A stretch of 7,471 bases of DNA, from positions 1-7,471 of the forward strand of contig MNSZ01000006.1 of the NCBI GenBank assembly GCA_001916715.1. Direction: 5' to 3'. Shown piece after piece: positions 1-6,040 of the stretch. Within the stretch, counting starts at the first letter, position 1; each line of letters starts with the position of its first letter. The notes below the pieces were generated by a model. It searched no databases and was not told where the DNA came from. It saw only the letters and a program-made list of their open reading frames with translations. The position numbers and the translations under genes were made by a program. This DNA is from Firmicutes bacterium CAG:24053_14 (GTDB taxonomy: Bacteria > Bacillota > Clostridia > Oscillospirales > Oscillospiraceae).

Positions 1-1
1 T

Positions 2-646
2 GATGAAGTTTACGACAAAGTAACGGAAAATTTCCCACAGGTAGAGGCCGTTGTGGCCGATGCCGCATACAAAACGCCTCATATCTGCAAGAAAGTGTTC
101 GGCGATGGCAGAGTCCTTTCCACAGCCTACAAGCGCCCGCAAACCATGAAGAATGGACACGAGTGGTGGAAGTATGTCTATGACGAATTCTACGACTGCG
201 TGATATGTCCCGAATACCAGCCCTTGAAATATAGCACGACGAACCGTGATGGATATAGGGAATACAAGAGCGATCCGAATATCTACGCGGCCTGTCCGAC
301 CAGAGAACGGCGTACGCATTCCAGAGACTGTATCAAAACGGTGCGGCGGCATATCTGGAAGGACTATGAGGAATTGGCGGACGATGCCAGATATACGCCT
401 GCGTACGCGCAGCTCTACAAGTGCCAAAAGGAAACCATTGAGCGGGTCTTCGCGGACGCCAAGGAAAAACACGCGATGCGTTATACGCAATACAGAGGCT
501 TGGCTCAGGCCACAAACTGGGTGAAGCTTAAGTTTGCTGCCATGAACTTGAAAAAATTGGCCACATGGAAATGGAGGGATCTGTTGTCCTCGTTTCGCTT
601 TGCTGTTTTTTCGCTCACATATGTTCGAGACCCTGTCTGCTCCTGA
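2..646 (+). CDS. IS1182-family transposase, C-terminal part (5' end outside window)
   Basis: This is the C-terminal portion of a DDE transposase. The reading frame is open from base 2, so the start lies before the window; the GTG at 53 is an internal valine. Visible family hallmarks are the VVADAAYKTP stretch around base 53, carrying the second catalytic Asp (codon 59-61), and a Cys-rich insert (YDCVICPE, then CPTRERRTHSRDC) that resembles the zinc-ribbon-like segment of IS1182 transposases. The catalytic Glu region follows as KETIERVFADAKEKHAMRY, with an E-(6)-K spacing. The tail NLKKLATWKW is typical of clostridial members. No internal stop or frameshift is seen, so this part looks intact; whether the full gene is cannot be judged. 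The family assignment is firm from motifs, the exact element is not identified. Confidence 0.93.
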   Translation, partial: DEVYDKVTENFPQVEAVVADAAYKTPHICKKVFGDGRVLSTAYKRPQTMKNGHEWWKYVYDEFYDCVICPEYQPLKYSTTNRDGYREYKSDPNIYAACPTRERRTHSRDCIKTVRRHIWKDYEELADDARYTPAYAQLYKCQKETIERVFADAKEKHAMRYTQYRGLAQATNWVKLKFAAMNLKKLATWKWRDLLSSFRFAVFSLTYVRDPVCS

Positions 647-662
647 GTACAGACCGGGTTCC

Positions 663-673
663 TCGACAGACTG
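663..673. repeat. Right terminal inverted repeat of the left IS1182-family element
   Basis: TCGACAGACTG is an exact 11-base reverse complement of the sequence at 7259-7269, just upstream of the other transposase start. The position is 16 bases past the transposase stop codon, as expected for a terminal repeat. Confidence 0.7.
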
Positions 674-703
674 CAAGGCCTGTGCCAAGCAGCACAGGCC
701 TTG
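674..703. terminator. Hairpin flush with the right IS end (terminator-like)
   Basis: A perfect 12-bp stem (CAAGGCCTGTGC, 674-685, with its complement at 692-703) encloses a 6-base loop. It begins at the base immediately after the 11-bp IS repeat. The base run after it is only weakly T-rich (ATCGATTT), so termination strength is uncertain. It may be an IS-encoded insulator that blocks transcription crossing the element, or a host hairpin beside which the element inserted. Confidence 0.55.
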
Positions 704-723
704 ATCGATTTGCTGTAAAGGGA

Positions 724-821
724 AAATCAAAGGGAAAACAGAGCAAAAAATGCAGACCCTTTCCCCTAAACGAAATCAAAGGGAAAACAGAGCAAAAAAT
801 GCAGACCCTTTCCCCTAAACG
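724..821. repeat. Perfect 49-bp tandem duplication
   Basis: Two identical 49-bp units lie head to tail at 724-772 and 773-821. Each unit contains AAAGGG near its start and CCCTTT near its end (729-734 and 758-763 in unit 1), so each can fold into a loose hairpin. An extra AAAGGGAAAA copy sits just upstream near 717. No gene is seen here. The absence of any difference between units suggests recent duplication or ongoing slippage. Confidence 0.9.
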
Positions 822-882
822 GAGATTTCGGGCAATTTTCAGAGAAAATCGGGATTTGAAAAACACAAAAATGCGACTAATT

Positions 883-931
883 TAATATAAAAAGTTAGGA
901 TTTCAAACATTTCTGTTTGAAATCCTAACTT
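883..931 (-). terminator. Rho-independent terminator of the minus-strand tRNA
   Basis: On the minus strand a perfect 18-bp stem (arms at 914-931 and 892-909 in plus coordinates, 4-base loop) is followed by TTTTTATATTAAA. It begins one base after the CCA end of the tRNA fragment at 933, so it is the natural terminator of that tRNA gene and marks this side as original chromosomal flank. Confidence 0.85.
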
Positions 932-932
932 C

Positions 933-958
933 TGGAGGTGACACCCAGATTTGAACTG
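933..958 (-). pseudogene. 3' fragment of a tRNA gene, probably tRNA-Cys (attachment-site scar)
   Basis: Reading the minus strand, these bases give the end of a tRNA: the T-loop TTCAAAT, the T-stem 3' side CTGGG, the acceptor 3' side TGTCACC, a U73 discriminator and an encoded CCA. U73 is characteristic of tRNA-Cys, and the acceptor TGTCACC fits bacterial tRNA-Cys from memory. Upstream, the T-stem partner should be CCCAG, but the sequence reads GAGCAG, and no anticodon or D-arm follows through ~1010. Only about the last 26 nt survive. A retained tRNA 3' end next to its terminator, with foreign sequence beyond the T-stem, is the pattern left by integrative elements that recombine at the 3' end of tRNA genes. 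The intact copy expected at the other end is not in the window. Confidence 0.75.
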
Positions 959-1559
959 CTCGGGCGTCTTTCCTGTGGTGCGCGGTCTTGCTCTCACGCC
1001 TTGTTTTTCAAGGCTTTTGTGTTATTGCGTGGTATGCGCTGGCGGCGTCAAATCATCGGTGTTGGGGAAAAAATAGGAGGAAATTTTGCAGCCGCAAAAG
1101 AGCCTTTGCAGCTCGCTGCGTGGGGAAAATTTTCCTGTGTGTGGGGGCCTGCGGTTTTCGCCTTGAGGGAGTCAAACTTTCCGAAGTGGGGGAGGGGGCA
1201 AGGATACCGGCGCGCGCAGCCGTGCGCCCAAGGCTGGATGGTTTACGGGCGTCGCTCGCCATTTTTTCAGCTCTCTTTTTCGCTTAATTTTCGCAGCCTT
1301 TGCGCTCGCGTTGATCGCGGGCGGGAAAAGCGACCCCGCGCGCCCGTGTGGTACCGTGCGCGTACCCCTCGGCTTTTTTCGCTCGTCGTCGGAAATGGCG
1401 GCGCTCTCGGTTTGCCTGCCTTCTTTCTCTCCCCCTCCGCCAGAGGGGGGATAGTTTCTCACGCTCGCGCGGTTCTTGCCGTCATGATAGCCCGCCGCGG
1501 CCGGTTGCGCAAGGTCTCCGTGCAAATTTCTCCACTGCCTGTTCTAAAGTTATATTCTA
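959..1559. other. GC-rich, hairpin-rich noncoding stretch next to rep (candidate replication origin region)
   Basis: About 600 bases without a convincing gene. Long open frames exist on both strands but give low-complexity, Arg/Ala/Pro-rich proteins with no recognisable domain, as GC-rich noncoding DNA does. Structures seen: GGTAC/GTACC arms around a 7-base loop at 1350-1366; CCCCCTC/GAGGGGG around 5 bases at 1431-1449; a 12-bp palindrome GGAAAATTTTCC at 1124-1135; and a GCCTTG/CAAGGC hairpin with TTTT after it at 998-1018. The base composition differs clearly from the AT-rich DNA on its left and the balanced genes on its right. Since it adjoins a rolling-circle initiator gene, one of these hairpins could be the double-strand or single-strand origin, but I recognise no known nick-site consensus. 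Confidence 0.4.
998..1018 (+). terminator. Weak Rho-independent terminator-like hairpin
   Basis: A 6-bp stem GCCTTG/CAAGGC with a TTTTT loop is followed by TTTT on the plus strand. The short stem and the lack of an upstream plus-strand gene make its role uncertain. Confidence 0.3.
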
Positions 1560-2333
1560 CTACAAGTGGGGAAACAGAGATTCAGAGTTCCCCTGTTGCT
1601 TTGGATTCAGCAGCCGTGATTGCGCGTGATCATAGCGGCGCGGCAATCGGTACTTGATATAGCAGTAGCTGCCAAACTCACTTACACGCTCTTCTTTCTC
1701 CAGAATGTGGCAGCCGAGCGGCACGGTAAGCGACGCGTCGTTGTCAACGTACTCGCTGCGCACAATAGGTTTTTCGAGGTTGCGGCTTGCTGTCCACATC
1801 TGCGTCCCCACAGGCCGCTGCTCTACGCTCTCCTTGGTGATATAGCGGGCAAGCTGCTCATAGTCATACGTCCCGATATACTCGAAGTCTACAACGTCGC
1901 CATACGGCCACAAACTACGTACCGTCTCCATATCGTCACCGGCAGCGTTTATCACGATATGGTGATGCAGCCGCCCTCCGCCGTGCTTGTCTTCGGTGGT
2001 GTATATGTACTTGAGTGTCTGACCTCGCGCCTTCCTGTGCTCCTGCAAGTGCTTAAGAAAGCTGCGTACGTTCTTGATCGCACCGGCGCGCTTGGCCGGT
2101 AGATTCTCGTCACGGTAAGTCAGCGTCACAAAGAGATCGCGCGGGTCGAAGTTCGCGGCCAGTAGCATTTCCAGCTTCACGCGCGCCGCCTTGTCGTTCA
2201 TGGCCTTCTGTGCTGCGGTCGTCATGCGTGACTTGACTGCACGCACGCGCGGGCCGTCCTGCGGCTCCGGCGCGGTGTATATGATCGTTTTGACGAGCCG
2301 CCCTGCGATGATCGTCTTTTTTCGTTTCGCCAT
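1560..2333 (-). CDS. HUH-family rolling-circle replication initiator (Rep)
   Basis: A 257-aa protein with the motif order of HUH endonucleases that nick one strand to start rolling-circle replication. Motif 1 is FVTLTY (68-73). Motif 2, the metal-binding HUH, is RLHHHIVIN (121-129) with the histidines at 123-125, preceded by the acidic TTED around 112-115. Motif 3 is YEQLARYITKE (158-168), where Tyr164 with Lys167 forms the Y-x-x-K catalytic pair; Tyr158 could be a second tyrosine. Such proteins are found in small plasmids and in single-stranded-DNA phages (microvirus- and inovirus-like) of gut Firmicutes; the sequence does not decide between them. There is no helicase domain. The ATG at 2333 is preceded on the minus strand by GAAAGGGG about 7 bases upstream, a good ribosome binding site. 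No capsid, coat, mobilisation or integrase gene is adjacent, so the element may be a minimal replicon, satellite or remnant. Confidence 0.85.
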   Translation of the reverse strand: MAKRKKTIIAGRLVKTIIYTAPEPQDGPRVRAVKSRMTTAAQKAMNDKAARVKLEMLLAANFDPRDLFVTLTYRDENLPAKRAGAIKNVRSFLKHLQEHRKARGQTLKYIYTTEDKHGGGRLHHHIVINAAGDDMETVRSLWPYGDVVDFEYIGTYDYEQLARYITKESVEQRPVGTQMWTASRNLEKPIVRSEYVDNDASLTVPLGCHILEKEERVSEFGSYCYIKYRLPRRYDHAQSRLLNPKQQGNSESLFPHL

Positions 2334-2362
2334 ATATTGCCCCTTTCAATGGAGATGGGAAC

Positions 2363-2390
2363 GCCTCCGGCTGTTCGCCGGAGGCTTTTT
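2363..2390 (+). terminator. Rho-independent terminator, plus-strand orientation
   Basis: A perfect 9-bp stem GCCTCCGGC/GCCGGAGGC with a 5-base loop (TGTTC) is followed by TTTTT (2386-2390). It is oriented to stop plus-strand transcription, that is, antisense to rep and the 123-aa frame. On the minus strand the same hairpin lies in the rep leader, between the 123-aa stop and the rep start, but has no U-tail there. Confidence 0.7.
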
Positions 2391-2406
2391 CTATGCTGTT
2401 AAATCA

Positions 2407-2778
2407 TCAATTTTCAATGCCGAACTCAGGCATTGCCTCGGAAGGAATACAAAAATCCTGCATCATGGCCGGCCCTCCTGCTGCGTCTTTGCGGGATGCT
2501 ATTAAGTACGCTTGTGCAAGCACGGAGGGCGAAAACGACCACCCAAGAGCATCTGAGACCATCCGTGCATTTTCACCGTCGACTGTCTGCGGGCTATCCA
2601 TGCCGCCAATGAAGAATCCCCACGGTTCGCCTGCTGGCAGATTGCGGCGGGACGCCACGACTTTACACGGGTCAAACGGCTTGTGATTGCCAAAGGTCAA
2701 AACAGCATCCTCATATACCTTTCGAACAGTATCGTCCCTTGCGCGTTGCAGTGTGCCGCGCTCGAAACGCTGTGACAC
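2407..2778 (-). CDS. Hypothetical protein upstream of rep, 123 aa
   Basis: I do not recognise this protein. It is soluble-looking, with no signal peptide or membrane segment and a mixed charged composition. Its central part contains RRNLPAGEPWGFFIGGMDSP, followed by an amphipathic stretch around VSDALGWSFSPSVLAQAYL. The only start for the full frame is GTG at 2778, which lacks a clear ribosome binding site (ATATATCTTTCAAA precedes it), and an in-frame stop lies ten codons upstream at 2806-2808. It may therefore be a truncated 3' part of a longer gene, or start internally. It is codirectional with rep, 73 bases upstream of it, and could be an accessory gene of the same element. Coding status is moderate only. 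Confidence 0.45.
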   Translation of the reverse strand: MSQRFERGTLQRARDDTVRKVYEDAVLTFGNHKPFDPCKVVASRRNLPAGEPWGFFIGGMDSPQTVDGENARMVSDALGWSFSPSVLAQAYLIASRKDAAGGPAMMQDFCIPSEAMPEFGIEN

Positions 2779-2793
2779 TTTGAAAGATATATA

Positions 2794-2822
2794 TTGATTT
2801 TCCCGCTAAAGATTGCTATCTT
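2794..2822 (+). promoter_or_regulatory. Candidate promoter of the PucR-type regulator, overlapping an inverted repeat
   Basis: TTGATT (2794-2799) and TATCTT (2817-2822) are separated by 17 bases, a plausible sigma-A promoter. A perfect 7-bp inverted repeat TAAAGAT-TGCT-ATCTTTA (2807-2824) covers the -10 hexamer and could be an operator. The -10 match is imperfect, so this is only a candidate. Confidence 0.35.
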
Positions 2823-2834
2823 TATTTAGAAAAA

Positions 2835-2892
2835 CGTTTATAAAAACTGTTATTGTGATTCCCTCGGAATACGACTATGCTTTTTATAAACG
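2835..2892. repeat. Concentric inverted repeats upstream of the regulator gene
   Basis: The outer arms CGTTTATAAAAA (2835-2846) and TTTTTATAAACG (2881-2892) are perfect 12-bp complements 34 bases apart. Centred within half a base of the same axis is ATTCC-CTC-GGAAT (2858-2870). The structure lies between the candidate promoter and the start codon, so it would be in the 5' leader. It may be an operator for an autoregulating protein, an mRNA structure, or a relic of an inserted element. Confidence 0.6.
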
Positions 2893-2928
2893 AACCGCAG
2901 ACGCTTTGAGAATTATTTGAGGAATAAT

Positions 2929-4497
2929 ATGCAGATATTGGTAAGGGATATTTTTCGGCTTCAATCTTTACAGACGGCTCACCTGATCGCTGGGAGAGAA
3001 GGAATTCTTCGGCCTCTTTGCGGCGGAACGATTCTGGAAATGACAGAGTTGGGGAGGGACAATGCCTCGGAATTACTGTCGTTTTCCTTTAAACCTCAGG
3101 AAATAATGATAACAGCTCTCTACAATGTAAAAAACGATGTGAAAAGTCAGTGTGACGTGATCCGCGCGCTCAACAAACTGAATGCAGCCGGGCTGATTGT
3201 GTTTTATTACGGACTCGTGGTGCAAAAATTCGATCAGAGGGTGCTTGATTTGTGCGATGAGCTGAATTTTCCGCTTGTTGTCCTCAACTATAATGACAAT
3301 AAGCACATTTCTTATGCCGATGTACTCAATGATGTGCTTTCATTGAATCGCTATGAGAACGATTCCTTCTTTCGCTCGATCATCAGTTCCATGTGGAAAA
3401 CAAAGGACAGTGGCGGGAGCATACAGGAGGTGCTTTCCCAAATTGCAAATCAGGGGGAACTGGATATTGTCATCATTGACACGCTTTCTCAGAACGCACT
3501 GTGTTCCACCATGTCGGGCAATCGTCTCAATACCTTTCTGAACAACGAGCTCTCGCGCTTGCCGTTCGATGCTTCGCGCTTTGAACTGCTGATCGACGAA
3601 ACAAAATACTGCGGACGACATTATTATACGGATTATCTTGAGCTGTCCGTCCTGTTTGTTCTCAGCCAGAGACGGAAGCGGGTGGATATCGATTCTCTAT
3701 TCACGTGTACCAAGCTTTGTCTGGATCTATGGAGACACGCCTTGGTGTCAACGCGCGGCGGCAATATCATCAACGCCATTATACGAGGTGATTGGCAGCA
3801 GGCGCACAGCGATTTGGGGTATTATCGGCATGGTGATGCTGAACAATGGAACTTCCTGATTTGCAGCAGGACTCCGTCGCTGCCGCTGATGCATGAGGTT
3901 AAGTCCCTGCTTCAAAGTGAAGGGATCGCCTTTATAAACGGCGGATATGAGCAACTCGAAATTCTGATATTCAATCGTGCGCCGGATCCGGATGCTGAAG
4001 CGCTGAACGCCTTGGTGTTATCCGCTCAAGCGGCTCAAGATCCGGCTGGACACTTTGCCTGTGCTACCAATATATCCGGAGAGAGTGAACTTTTTTCCTT
4101 GGTCAGTGAGACAGCCAAGGAATGGGCGTTCACCTGTTCACTTTATAAAAACCGTTACTACATGGGGCGCTTTGAATTGATCGAAGCGATCGCCTGCAAG
4201 CAGGATCTGAGAAATGAAGCAGCCATTGACCGGGCACGGCAAATACTTGACCCGCTGATCGAATACGACAGACGGCGTGAAGGGGTGCTGTTGGAAACCC
4301 TGCAGATATATCTGATCGATTGCGATTGCAGCTACAAACAAACTGCGGCGCTGACTTATACGCATCAAAATACGGTGCAGTATCGCGTTCGCAAAGCGGT
4401 GTCTCTTTTGGGCGGAAATTTTGAGCAGGCCGCAGCCTTGAGCGCAGTTTTTCACGCGATCTGCCTCTATCGGCAAGATCCACAAATATTCTCGTAA
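2929..4497 (+). CDS. PucR-family transcriptional regulator
   Basis: A 522-aa regulator of the PucR (purine catabolism regulator-like) family. The N-terminal third, from VRDIFRLQ to about residue 125 (CDELNFPLVVLN), matches the PucR N-terminal domain, which often senses a metabolite. The C-terminus carries the family's helix-turn-helix of the HTH_30 type at about residues 454-500 (LLETLQIYLI, then YKQTAALTYTHQNTVQYRVR). The middle is a poorly conserved linker or GGDEF-like region. I chose ATG 2929 because TGAGGA (2918-2923) gives a well-spaced ribosome binding site; the upstream TTG at 2917 overlaps that site. The gene has its own strong terminator, and the permease-DUF917 operon begins 177 bases downstream on the same strand. 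PucR proteins commonly control adjacent nucleobase, allantoin or hydantoin genes, so this is the likely local regulator. The exact ligand cannot be told. Confidence 0.92.
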   Translation: MQILVRDIFRLQSLQTAHLIAGREGILRPLCGGTILEMTELGRDNASELLSFSFKPQEIMITALYNVKNDVKSQCDVIRALNKLNAAGLIVFYYGLVVQKFDQRVLDLCDELNFPLVVLNYNDNKHISYADVLNDVLSLNRYENDSFFRSIISSMWKTKDSGGSIQEVLSQIANQGELDIVIIDTLSQNALCSTMSGNRLNTFLNNELSRLPFDASRFELLIDETKYCGRHYYTDYLELSVLFVLSQRRKRVDIDSLFTCTKLCLDLWRHALVSTRGGNIINAIIRGDWQQAHSDLGYYRHGDAEQWNFLICSRTPSLPLMHEVKSLLQSEGIAFINGGYEQLEILIFNRAPDPDAEALNALVLSAQAAQDPAGHFACATNISGESELFSLVSETAKEWAFTCSLYKNRYYMGRFELIEAIACKQDLRNEAAIDRARQILDPLIEYDRRREGVLLETLQIYLIDCDCSYKQTAALTYTHQNTVQYRVRKAVSLLGGNFEQAAALSAVFHAICLYRQDPQIFS

Positions 4498-4517
4498 TTA
4501 CACTACCATGATAAAGC

Positions 4518-4573
4518 AAAAATGTTTTGAAAACAAAACGCGACCCGGTTTTTTGTTTTCAAAACATTTTTTT
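4518..4573 (+). terminator. Strong, probably bidirectional Rho-independent terminator after the regulator
   Basis: A perfect 21-bp stem (4518-4538 with 4551-4571) and a 12-base loop are followed by a run of T (4567-4573). The left flank is A-rich, so the minus strand also presents a T-tail. The stem is built from AT-rich runs (TTTTGAAAAC and its complement). It separates the regulator transcript from the downstream operon. Confidence 0.85.
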
Positions 4574-4604
4574 ATTATTTCAAGCATGCTACCATAATAT
4601 CACC

Positions 4605-4645
4605 TTCAATTGATGCCATCTATGATCTTCGGTTGGTCAATTGAA
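4605..4645 (+). promoter_or_regulatory. Paired palindromes in the permease leader (candidate operators)
   Basis: TTCAATTGA (4605-4613) and its exact reverse complement TCAATTGAA (4637-4645) lie 32 bases centre to centre, about three helical turns. Each contains the self-palindrome TCAATTGA. A possible -10, CATAAT (4593-4598), lies just upstream without a good -35, which suits an activated or operator-controlled promoter. They are the most likely binding sites for the PucR-type regulator, by inference from position and symmetry. The permease ribosome binding site follows 15 bases later. Confidence 0.5.
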
Positions 4646-4673
4646 AAGTCTGAGAACACGGAGGAGAAGATTT

Positions 4674-6005
4674 ATGAGTAATCCCGGAAGCGAAACCAAT
4701 TATGTAAATGACTATGCAACCATACCGGTCCCCCTGGATCAACGCAGATCATCCTTTTCACTGGCAATGGTTCTGGTCGGCAGCATCATTTGCCTCAGTT
4801 CGATTTACGTTGGAGCAAGTTTCGTCGGCCAGCTTTCGCTGTCTCAGGTCGTTACCGCTTGTCTGGTCGGTAATGCAGTTCTGTCTGTGCTTGGCGGCCT
4901 GTTGAGCTATATTGGCACCAAAACCGGTGTCGGTATTGCAATGCTGATGCGCCAATCCTTTGGCGTCCTTGGTAATTACATCATCGCTGTGCTGACAGCA
5001 ATCATTGAACTGGGTTGGTTTGGCTATCAGTGCGGCTTTTTTGGCTCCACGATCCACGCCATGTTTCCCAATGCCGGATTTATCACCGAGCCTGTGGTCG
5101 CCGGTATCTGGGGCGGCCTGCTGATGATGACAACGGCTTTCATCGGTTACAAAGGCCTTGAACTGCTCAGCAACATCGCTTCTCCGCTTATCCTTCTCAT
5201 GTGTGTTGTTGCGTGCGGTTTGGCTGCGACCCGTGTCGGCGGCATGGAACAGTTCAACCAGATCACGCTGGCGCACACTGGCAGTATGTCCACCGCGGTC
5301 GGAATCGTTTCCGTTATCGGAGCATATGCCATGGGTGCAGTTTTGCAGCCTGACCTGACCCGCTATGGTAAAAAATGTAGCGACAGTGTTATCGGTGCCG
5401 TTTTCGGATTCATCATCGCCAATTCTTTCGTCATTATTGCCGGATTCTTTATCTGCACTGTTGCTGATACCAGTGATGTGGCAGTTGCTTTGCTGAATAT
5501 TCTCGGCTCTTGGTCGCTGCTGCTGCTGATCCTTGCCCAGTGGACCACCAATGACAACAACCTCTATTATTCCTCCCTTGCAGCTGTCGTTGCTGTTCCG
5601 AAATGGAAGAAGAAGTATGTCGTAATTACATTTGGTATTATTGCGACTGTGGCCGGTGCGCTCGGTATTGTAAACTATTTTACCACATGGCTGAGCATTC
5701 TCGGCACTGCGATCCCTCCGGTGGCCGGCATCCTCATTGTCGACTATTTCTGCGTAAAGCACCAATCCTATCGGTTCGGTGCTGGTGTTAAACACCGCTT
5801 CTGCTCCATCCCTGCACTGGTTAGCTGGGCCATCGGCTGCCTTGTAGGATATACCGTTACCTGGGGCATCGCGGCGATCAACAGCATGGTTGTTACCGCG
5901 ATTATCTATATCGCTTTGTTTATGCTTTTCAAAAACGACACCAATCGCCTGTACTTTGGCGGCGAATATGTCGAGAACGCACGCGGTGAATTGGAAAAAC
6001 TGTAA
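4674..6005 (+). CDS. NCS1-family permease, cytosine permease-like
   Basis: A 443-aa polytopic membrane protein of the nucleobase-cation-symport-1 family, which imports nucleobases, hydantoins or related heterocycles with H+ or Na+. About 12 hydrophobic segments run through the protein. Family marks: a short cytoplasmic N-terminus ending VPLDQRRS (19-26) before TM1; GAVLQPDLTRYGK (221-233); and WTTNDNNLYYSSLA (290-303), closely resembling the CodB-type WTTNDNNLY motif. Length matches the family. ATG 4674 is chosen over the TTG at 4641 because GGAGGAGAAG sits at the proper distance, and the TTG falls inside a palindromic operator candidate. The gene is followed after 35 bases by the DUF917 gene, with no terminator between, so the two are cotranscribed. 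The substrate is not fixed: cytosine is the classical one, but the DUF917 partner points to a hydantoin-like compound. Confidence 0.9.
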   Translation: MSNPGSETNYVNDYATIPVPLDQRRSSFSLAMVLVGSIICLSSIYVGASFVGQLSLSQVVTACLVGNAVLSVLGGLLSYIGTKTGVGIAMLMRQSFGVLGNYIIAVLTAIIELGWFGYQCGFFGSTIHAMFPNAGFITEPVVAGIWGGLLMMTTAFIGYKGLELLSNIASPLILLMCVVACGLAATRVGGMEQFNQITLAHTGSMSTAVGIVSVIGAYAMGAVLQPDLTRYGKKCSDSVIGAVFGFIIANSFVIIAGFFICTVADTSDVAVALLNILGSWSLLLLILAQWTTNDNNLYYSSLAAVVAVPKWKKKYVVITFGIIATVAGALGIVNYFTTWLSILGTAIPPVAGILIVDYFCVKHQSYRFGAGVKHRFCSIPALVSWAIGCLVGYTVTWGIAAINSMVVTAIIYIALFMLFKNDTNRLYFGGEYVENARGELEKL

Positions 6006-6040
6006 CCAGTGTCAATATAATAACTAAAAGGAGAAGAAAA

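Larger units (their letters stand above)
1..673 (+). mobile_element. IS1182-family insertion sequence, right part
   Basis: The element comprises the transposase 3' end plus a short noncoding tail. Its likely right terminal repeat is TCGACAGACTG at 663-673, the exact reverse complement of CAGTCTGTCGA at 7259-7269, where a second element of the same family begins. This pairing is what defines the boundary. If the adjoining hairpin (674-703) belongs to the element, the end moves to 703. The left end lies outside the window. Confidence 0.75.

Noticed and set aside
724..821. Possible short CRISPR array
   Set aside because: There are two adjoining copies with no spacer between them and no cas gene, so this is a tandem duplication.
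565..885. 106-codon plus-strand frame through the IS tail and the 49-bp repeats
   Set aside because: It overlaps the transposase 3' end, a hairpin and a tandem repeat; the protein merely reflects the repeats.
933..1010. Complete minus-strand tRNA gene
   Set aside because: Only the 3' ~26 nt match; no anticodon arm, D-arm or 5' acceptor complement is present upstream.
1172..1525. 117-codon minus-strand open frame downstream of rep
   Set aside because: It is open only because the DNA is GC-rich; the product is Arg/Pro/Gly/Ala-rich and shows no domain. Kept as noncoding unless conservation says otherwise.
938..1657. 239-codon plus-strand open frame across the GC-rich region
   Set aside because: It starts inside the tRNA fragment, runs into the rep 3' end, has no ribosome binding site and gives a low-complexity protein without any family features.
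4758..5795. 345-codon minus-strand frame opposite the permease
   Set aside because: It is antisense to a clear NCS1 permease and is rich in Asp, Asn, Gln, His and Arg, as expected for the complement of a membrane-protein gene.
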